A DNA stretch of 64,000 nucleotides from contig NC_035172.2 of NCBI RefSeq assembly GCF_001659605.2, positions 33,531,342-33,595,341 on the forward strand, given 5' to 3'. The position numbers were made by a program, and so were the translations under genes. The notes below the pieces were generated by a model. It was given only the letters and a program-made list of their open reading frames with translations. It was not told where the DNA came from and did not search any database. This DNA comes from Manihot esculenta. Lineage: Eukaryota > Streptophyta > Magnoliopsida > Malpighiales > Euphorbiaceae. Of this stretch, positions 58,475-64,000 are shown piece by piece (position 1 is the first letter of the stretch; each line of letters opens with the position of its first letter).

Positions 58475-59968
58475 GATAGGTGAGGGTCCTTACAAATCAC
58501 TGAATAAAAGTTTTAAAGGAGCAGTACTGGTTAGAGTCAACTGATTGAATGGAAAACGATGTACTTTATTTGAGCAATAAGAATTACAAAAAGAGAACTT
58601 GTCTTTGGATGAAACTGGTACGAAAAATTTATTCATAATAAATATGAAAACTCGAGAATAGGGATGACCAAGACGGTTGTGCCAAGTGCGAAGAGGAATT
58701 GTTGTAGTGGCAGCATGAACAATAGGCTTGCAGTTGGTGAAGTTGGGTCATTCGTAAAGTCCGTCTCTATGCCGACAAATACCAACGGAGTCCGTGTTTT
58801 CAGATCCTTCACACAAAAATTAGATGAAAAAAATTCAATGGAGGTCAGATTATCTTGACAAAATTTTGAAACAGAAACAATATTTTGTTTAATAGCTGGT
58901 GCATATGAAGTGTTGTGTAGCTTAAAGGAATTATTTGATGCAAGTAATTTTGTAGAGCCAATATGAGTAATTGGAATTATTTTATCATCACCCATTGTTA
59001 TGCTTTTTAAACCAGTATATTCTTCAAGATTAAGAGATTCAATGGTAACATGGTGGGAAGCTCCAGAATCAAGAATCCACGGATCAACAGCGGCTTGTGA
59101 AGTGGAAATAAAATGGGCTTTGGCTTGTAGATGATTGTGAGATTAAGATTTGCAGACATTTGTAGTATGACCAAATTTGTTGCACAACTGACAACGAACT
59201 GAATTGTAGCTGAAATTATTACGCCCTTGAGATGGAGCATTGGAATTGTTATTGCAATATTGAGAATTAGAGTTGTTGGTGTTGGGTCGACGAGGGTTGC
59301 GGCTATTGGAATTATTAAATTTATTTCGAGTAGTAACTGCTACTGTAATTGGAGTGGCTACCTTCTTTGATTCCTCATATTTAAGAAAGAGTTCATTGCA
59401 GCAGATATGTCACGAAATTTTGGTCCAAGACTACTAAGAACTTTCACAATTAATTCATCATTAGATACTTTAGTACCTGTTGTTGCAAGTTCATCACAGA
59501 GAGATCTGACTTGATGGAGATAATCTACTACAGAGTTTGAGTCCTTCGTAAGACGAGCAAGCTGGTCTCGAAAACTAAAAATTCGTGTTTGAGACTTATT
59601 CGTATAAATTGTGTGGAAAGAGTTTCACGCAATTTTGGCCATGGTCGCTGCAATAACTGTTGGAGCAATGGTCAGATCTACAGAGGCATGATTGCATTCT
59701 ATATCAATTAGTCCTGGTGAAACCAAGTATTGTAGCTAGGATTCTCAATTTGTTGATCACCTTGTGTGAGAGCGAGTGATGGCATAGGAGATGTGCTGTC
59801 AAGATAGCTAAATAAGTTGTGTCTACGCATAAGCATAGAGATTTGTACTTTCCAGATTGCAAAGTTGTGGCTGCCAATAAATTTAATTGGTAATTGGAAT
59901 ATTGGATTGAACCGGACAATTGAGTTAGTGGTGGAATCGGCATTTAATACATATATATTGGTTGTCAT
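58475..59968 (-). pseudogene. copia gag-protease and integrase start
   Basis: Read on the minus strand from the ATG at 59968, there is a copia gag N-terminus (with FIGSHNFAIWKVQISMLMRR), stopped by a TAA near 59705. A zinc knuckle of the CQLCNKFGHTTNVC type follows at about 59205-59155, then protease with WILDSGASHHV at about 59085-59047. A pre-integrase segment (KQNIVSVSKFCQDN) lies at about 58890-58850. It connects across the Tat insertion to the integrase core at 33244. Several stops and frameshifts are present. Confidence 0.87.
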
Positions 59969-60037
59969 TTTTTTCGTAATTGATTTAGGAGTTAGAGGAT
60001 TTTACTCGTTTGAGTTAAAAATGTAACTTTGGTACCA

Positions 60038-60219
60038 TAATAACAAAGTGAAAATCAAGAATTGAATTTATACACAAATATACAAGACTTCTATTCAAGT
60101 TTAAACTAACCAGAAATTAAAAAATAAATTAAAAAGTAAAAAATAAAATAGTTTACTCAATCAGCAAATATAATAAAAGATAACTGTCAATATTAACATA
60201 AAATCACGTGTGAATATAC
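60038..60219 (-). repeat. 5' LTR of the copia element (approximate limits)
   Basis: It shares several blocks with 30462-30676, but with many substitutions and gaps. Just inside it, on the minus strand, ATGGTACCAAAG (about 60038-60027) resembles a diverged initiator-Met tRNA binding site. Gag starts 70 bp further in. Confidence 0.65.
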
Positions 60220-60714
60220 TCTTGTTCAGATTTGTTTGATTAGAATTTTGAGTTCATAATGTCAAATGAGGGTGGTCCGCTTTCTTTTTTACTTTGCTCG
60301 ATTTCTATTCCTTGTTGGCTATGTAGTGATATCGATGTGGTCGTCCATGTGTGTGTTCAATGGCAATGTCGGTGGAGGCCTATAAGGCAGTAAGCAGTGC
60401 AATCAACGAATGAATGCTCTTCTATCTATTTCTTGTCATGCAAAGCCTAGATTAAAGTGTAAATCAGGTTAAATTTTAGATTCAAATTTCTAAACTAGAT
60501 TTTTATGTTTTTAACCAGTTTAAGCCTGATATGTAAATGATAGGCCAAATTCCATTTATTTAGTACGTGTTGTACAGTATTAAATGCAATTTAAATTACA
60601 AGGTTAAAAAAATAACAAAGAAATATTATATTTTAATTTTTAAATTTAAATAACCCACCTTAATATCCCATTTTCTTTTTTCCCAACGGACTCCATTAAG
60701 AAGAGTGATTCCGT
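60220..60714. other. Spacer, no gene seen
   Basis: This is the right flank of the copia element. It is AT-rich with a G/T-richer patch at 60260-60420. No conserved coding block was recognised. Confidence 0.5.
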
Positions 60715-60905
60715 TTCCTAAAAATCTTCTTGATGTCATTGGCCTTGTGCACCTTGCATAACCCATCAACATTTGGAATGGTACCCTTCTCCAGCATTAA
60801 AGTAGACAGTTTCATGGCTTGGGTGAGACCATTTTTGCAATGCCCATTAAGCAATATAGCCACAGCATTTGGGATGATCCCAATTACCTTCATCCCTTTG
60901 AGCAT
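60715..60905 (-). pseudogene. PPR-repeat fragment
   Basis: The translation contains LLNGHCKNGLTQAMKLSTLM, LEKGTIPNV and DGLCKVHKANDIKKIF. These match the consensus rhythm of pentatricopeptide repeats (RNA-binding helical repeats of organelle proteins) over about one and a half repeats, with a deletion between them. No flanking repeats are visible. It is probably a gene scrap left in the spacer. Confidence 0.6.
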
Positions 60906-61125
60906 TTGTTTTCAAAGAAAAGGAAAGTAGACGAGAAAAGAAAGTGATAACGTTTTATTTTCTAGTTACACTCTGATAGTAAGTGTATTTGAAGAAATCT
61001 GAGTGGTCTAATTTTTAAAATTCAGTGATTTTAAACTTAGTATTTTTATTTTAATTAATAAATTCAAAATACAATGGATATAACATCATTTATTTTGCCA
61101 TCTTTGAAATATATCATTTCCATAC

Positions 61126-62332
61126 TCAATCTTTTTGTGAAGGTAGCATCTGAATCCTCTGAATGAAGCTAAGAATTTTTTCAAGGCTTTCTTCATCTAT
61201 ACAAAATAAATTAGAAAAACTATAATATATCAATTCCATTATTGATAAAATCATATAACAATTTGGGCCAGTAGAGCTAACCAAGTCTTGGAATAGTGTG
61301 TCCCTTGATATGATGAATGACCAAAGGGTTGACAAATGATTCCACTAAACCAATTCCTTCTTCCTTCAAAAAATCTGCTTCCCCTGAAAATTTAAACATA
61401 CCATTTTCTTATCACTAATGGGTTTTCTCCCTAAAAAATTATAATATAATTATTCAAATTTAACAAATTCTATATTTTAGTCTTTATGATTAAAATGAGA
61501 AATAATTTAATTCTTTAATATTTCATTCTATTAATAAAATATCTTTTTATTAAAATTTATTTATAAAAAGAAGAAAAAAAAACATTTCACATACCTATGA
61601 AGTGGAGAGAGGGGCACTGAACAGGGGATGAAAATGCATTAGCAGCAAGTTTAGGGAGGCCAAACTTGGATCCACCAAGCTTGGCTCCTGATATTATTAT
61701 CAGAAATTTGATATTTGGAACCTTGGTCAGACACACTCCATCTTTCTGCATTCCTGGCAAAGCAGCTGCTAAAATTGCACCCTACAGTATATATCCACAG
61801 CAGATTTTTTTTTTTTTTTTTTTTTTTGAAAAAAAAATACAGCTTCTGATGCAAAATTAGCATGAAATTAATTAATTAATTGATTAATGATTAAATCACA
61901 TCACCTGGGAGAAACCAAGGAAACCATCAAAGGGTCCATGCTCTATCATGTAATTTTCTATGTAAGCCAGGCATTCTTCAAAATTTGAATACTGAGTAAA
62001 ATCCTGCATTTGAAGAAATTATTAAATCTGTTCTGTTTGGGTGAGACATAATCTGTTAAAGAGAAGGGGAAAATGGAAACACAAACCTCGTTGCCTTGGA
62101 ACCATTCATAGTAGGGAGGATCAAAGATGCCTTCAACATCAGATTTCCCCCGAGCAGGAAATGGCGCGTCAAGGAAGACAAGGTCTAATTTTTCTAGGAC
62201 ATCTTCAGGCCATCGTAGGATTAATTTCTGGAGGATTGAAGCACTTGTCCTGAATCCATGGAGACAGAGAATTCTAGGTTTCTTTTGGCTTTGATTTTCC
62301 ATGGAAGCAGTCTGCTGGCTTTGATTTTCCAT
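61126..62332 (-). CDS. FSH/OVCA2-type serine hydrolase, copy 2 (5 exons, 234 aa)
   Basis: Exons on the minus strand are 62332-62087, 62003-61905, 61781-61595, 61383-61282 and 61196-61126. The total is 705 nt and all introns are GT-AG. Motifs are PRILCLHGFRTS (about 19-30), elbow GFSQG with S114, acid D181 (GEADF) and H206 (KGHTIPRL). It is collinear with copy 1 at 27126-29894 in the core, but it lacks the 70-residue N-terminal extension and so is probably cytosolic. Exon 3 corresponds to exons 3 plus 4 of copy 1 with the same coding length (187 nt). The first residues are duplicated (MENQSQQTAS then MENQSQKK). Substrate unknown. Confidence 0.93.
62282..62332 (-). repeat. 30-bp tandem duplication at the start of hydrolase copy 2
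   Basis: ATGGAAAATCAAAGCCA occurs twice, 30 bp apart, so the coding sequence opens with two near-copies of MENQSQ, each with its own ATG (62332 and 62302). Either could serve as the start in the same frame. Confidence 0.85.
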
Positions 62333-62639
62333 GGAAACAGTCTGCTAGCTTTTCCTCTGCACCAAACACCAAGTTAGTTGGCTGCTGGAGTTTAGTGAAG
62401 AAAGAGACGCGACTCTCTGCTTTACCGCACGTTAAGGGTTTTTCTTTTTAACGGAAGATTGGAAAATCCGCACGTTTAACTTCAATGAGACAATGACCTT
62501 TTTTTTTTTAATTTTCCCAAAAAAAACAAATGCTTTCTACGTAATAAAATGATGAAATGTCAAATATGCCCCTCAACAATTCCAAATTTAAAATCTCAAA
62601 TCTCATAAATATAAGGGGTGTTTTGGCGATTGGGACTGT

Positions 62640-62880
62640 CCATGGGCCTATACTTAGAGGCTCGTTACTCCTCACCATTGACCTGAATCTTTCTCTTGGT
62701 CCATTCTAATGGCAAATACTTGAGGAACAAATCTTGGGACTCTACAGGGCCAGAGGGCCCAAATACAAACAATTGCCTATCTTAAATAATCCACTCAGCC
62801 ACAACTATCAAAGGTCCAAGCCAGCTAATTGGAACCTTAGGCAGAAGTTGGTATCCAACCCCAACAAGAAATCATAGAGA
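62640..62880 (-). pseudogene. Unidentified coding-like remnant
   Basis: One minus-strand frame reads LLPKVPISWLGPLIVVAEW, a stop, then FGPSGPVESQDLFLKYLPLE and ends at a TAA near 62665. The amino-acid composition looks protein-like, but I do not recognise the family, and it is broken. It lies upstream of hydrolase copy 2. Confidence 0.3.
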
Positions 62881-63015
62881 AGTTAAGGAAAGCACATCTT
62901 CATGTGAGCACTAGTTTTCCAACGATTGATTATGTATGGAAATAAATGAAAGGAAACAAGACTCTATGCCGGACCGATGGAGATAAATTCGGCATTAGAA
63001 ATGTCCCGAGAGATA

Positions 63016-63846
63016 GGGGTGTGCATCGGTCGATTCGATTCGATATAGAATCGAATCGATCAAAATCAATTTAATCAAATTTACTCAATTTATAGACTGA
63101 ATCGAATCGAACAAGTTAGAATATTGAATCAAATCAATTTAAATTGATTCGGTTCGAAATCAATTTTATGGAAGTTTCAATGTATTAGCTACAGGCATTA
63201 CAATTCAAAACAGTCTACTCATCGAGATGACTAGAAGGCAGAGGTGAGTCGTGATGGATGGCTAAGAACGACGACAATTTGATGAGAGACCAGACGCGAC
63301 AGAGAAAGATAGAGAAGAGTTGAAGATTGAACTGAAATTTGAGATAGTGTCGGAGAGATCGCGACCGTAAGAGAGAGACGCGAGCGACGAGCAACGGTCT
63401 CGCGACGACCGTCAGAGAGAGACATGAGAGATGGAAACAAGACTTTGGCTTTGGAGACTGAATAAGTGGGTGGCTGCGGGACTAGAGGACGAGAATAGAA
63501 AACGACTTCAAGTGATTGGTAAAGTGGTAAGGAGCCGTCGCGGCCAGTCTACGAGATCAGGTCAGGGTGCTTCAACTGAGCGAGAGGGAGGTAGGTAGCG
63601 TGCCGCGTGACTAACTCTGTATGCAAGAAAGAAGTGGCACTTGAGATTGAGAATATAAACCTATAATAAAATAGAGCATTTATGGTAAAATTCGATCGAT
63701 TCGATTGAATCGAACCATTTTGTCTTTAAAACTAAATCGAACTAATCAATTCGAAATTTTTAAAAATTAAAATAAAATTGAATCTATTTTATTTTAAAAT
63801 CAAATCAAATTATTAAATTTAATCGATTTGATCGAATTATTTACCC
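63016..63846. mobile_element. Possible non-autonomous DNA transposon with GATTCGATTCG-type ends
   Basis: The left end GGGGTGTGCATCGGTCGATT and the reverse complement of the right end (GGGTAAATAATTCGATCAAA) form a weak inverted repeat. Both sides are filled with ATCGAATCGA/TCGATTCGAT words. The GC-richer middle (63230-63650) has no conserved protein motif. This end structure is common in degenerate plant repeats. No clear target duplication was found. Confidence 0.4.
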
Positions 63847-64000
63847 GCAATGAAGCACCTTGCAAAGAAGCCTTAAGCAAAGAAACACATATGGAAATTT
63901 TTAACCTATTCATAGGTTCCAATTAGTTTTATCTAGTAAAAGATTTAGTTCATATCATGAAGTAATGGGTTTTTGAAACGTGTAACTAACAAAATCTTGT
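63847..64000. other. Window edge, nothing recognised
   Basis: Short AT-rich sequence without an open frame or repeat that I can identify. Confidence 0.5.

Larger units (their letters stand above)
30462..60219 (-). mobile_element. Old Ty1/copia element (Ale/Retrofit-like), split by a Tat element
   Basis: Its parts are read on the minus strand: gag and protease at 59968-58475, integrase, RT and RNase H at 33249-30690, and short LTR-like repeats at both ends. Domain order GAG-PR-IN-RT-RH is diagnostic of copia. The Tat retrotransposon 33250-58469 lies inside the integrase region with a GAAAG duplication, and the copia sequence continues on both sides of it. The terminal repeats are strongly diverged and no matching target duplication was found, so the outer limits are approximate. 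Many stops are present; the element is dead. Confidence 0.88.

Noticed and set aside
63231..63440. 69-residue Ser/Leu-rich minus-strand frame
   Set aside because: It lies inside the proposed TIR repeat, arises from GAGAGA-rich sequence and has no conserved motif.

Overview
The window looks like nuclear DNA of a eudicot plant. It has AT-rich spacers, spliced genes with GT-AG introns, and a heavy load of LTR retrotransposons. The species cannot be fixed from the sequence; Euphorbiaceae (cassava or rubber type) is only a guess. No operons, CRISPR arrays or intact RNA genes were seen.

Three host genes can be built exon by exon, all on the minus strand and all with a total exon length divisible by three. 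They are a GEM-like GRAM-domain gene (22695-26001, 4 exons, 305 aa) and two paralogous FSH/OVCA2-type serine hydrolase genes (27126-29894, 6 exons, 293 aa; 61126-62332, 5 exons, 234 aa). The paralogues look like an old tandem pair now separated by about 31 kb, nearly all of it nested retrotransposon.

Left part (1-12372): the 3' two thirds of a decayed Ty3/gypsy Tekay-type chromovirus on the plus strand. It is interrupted by a solo LTR (4538-6591, TSD GTAAG) and bordered on the left by another LTR (1-981). A separate solo LTR (10185-12372, TSD AGAGG) follows. From 12378 to 22694 there is about 10 kb of AT-rich spacer holding MITE-like elements, microsatellites and small tandem repeats, but no gene I recognise.

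Central part (30462-60219): a four-level nest. An old Ty1/copia element (minus strand) carries a Ty3/gypsy Tat-lineage element (33250-58469, plus strand, TSD GAAAG). The Tat element carries two Tekay-family LTRs: a solo LTR at 34361-36628, and a solo LTR at 41693-53267 (TSD AAAAG) that is itself interrupted by a full-length Tekay element (43299-53244, minus strand, TSD AGTTC). LTR-pair divergence falls from the outside inwards, which agrees with this order of insertion.

The most unusual item is inside the Tat element. Between the end of pol and the 3' LTR lies a gene on the opposite strand (54797-57728). Three exons with good splice sites join to a 2763-nt reading frame (920 codons plus stop) broken by a single TAA. 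It encodes a protein resembling the putative gypsy-type transposase domain, followed by a low-complexity basic stretch and a coiled coil. A second theme is the Tekay LTR family: every copy carries clusters of a GC-rich palindrome containing the GCC-box core, and several copies have a hairpin just downstream of the TATA box.

Right edge (60220-64000): a decayed PPR fragment, the second hydrolase gene, an unidentified coding-like remnant and a TIR-bearing repeat.
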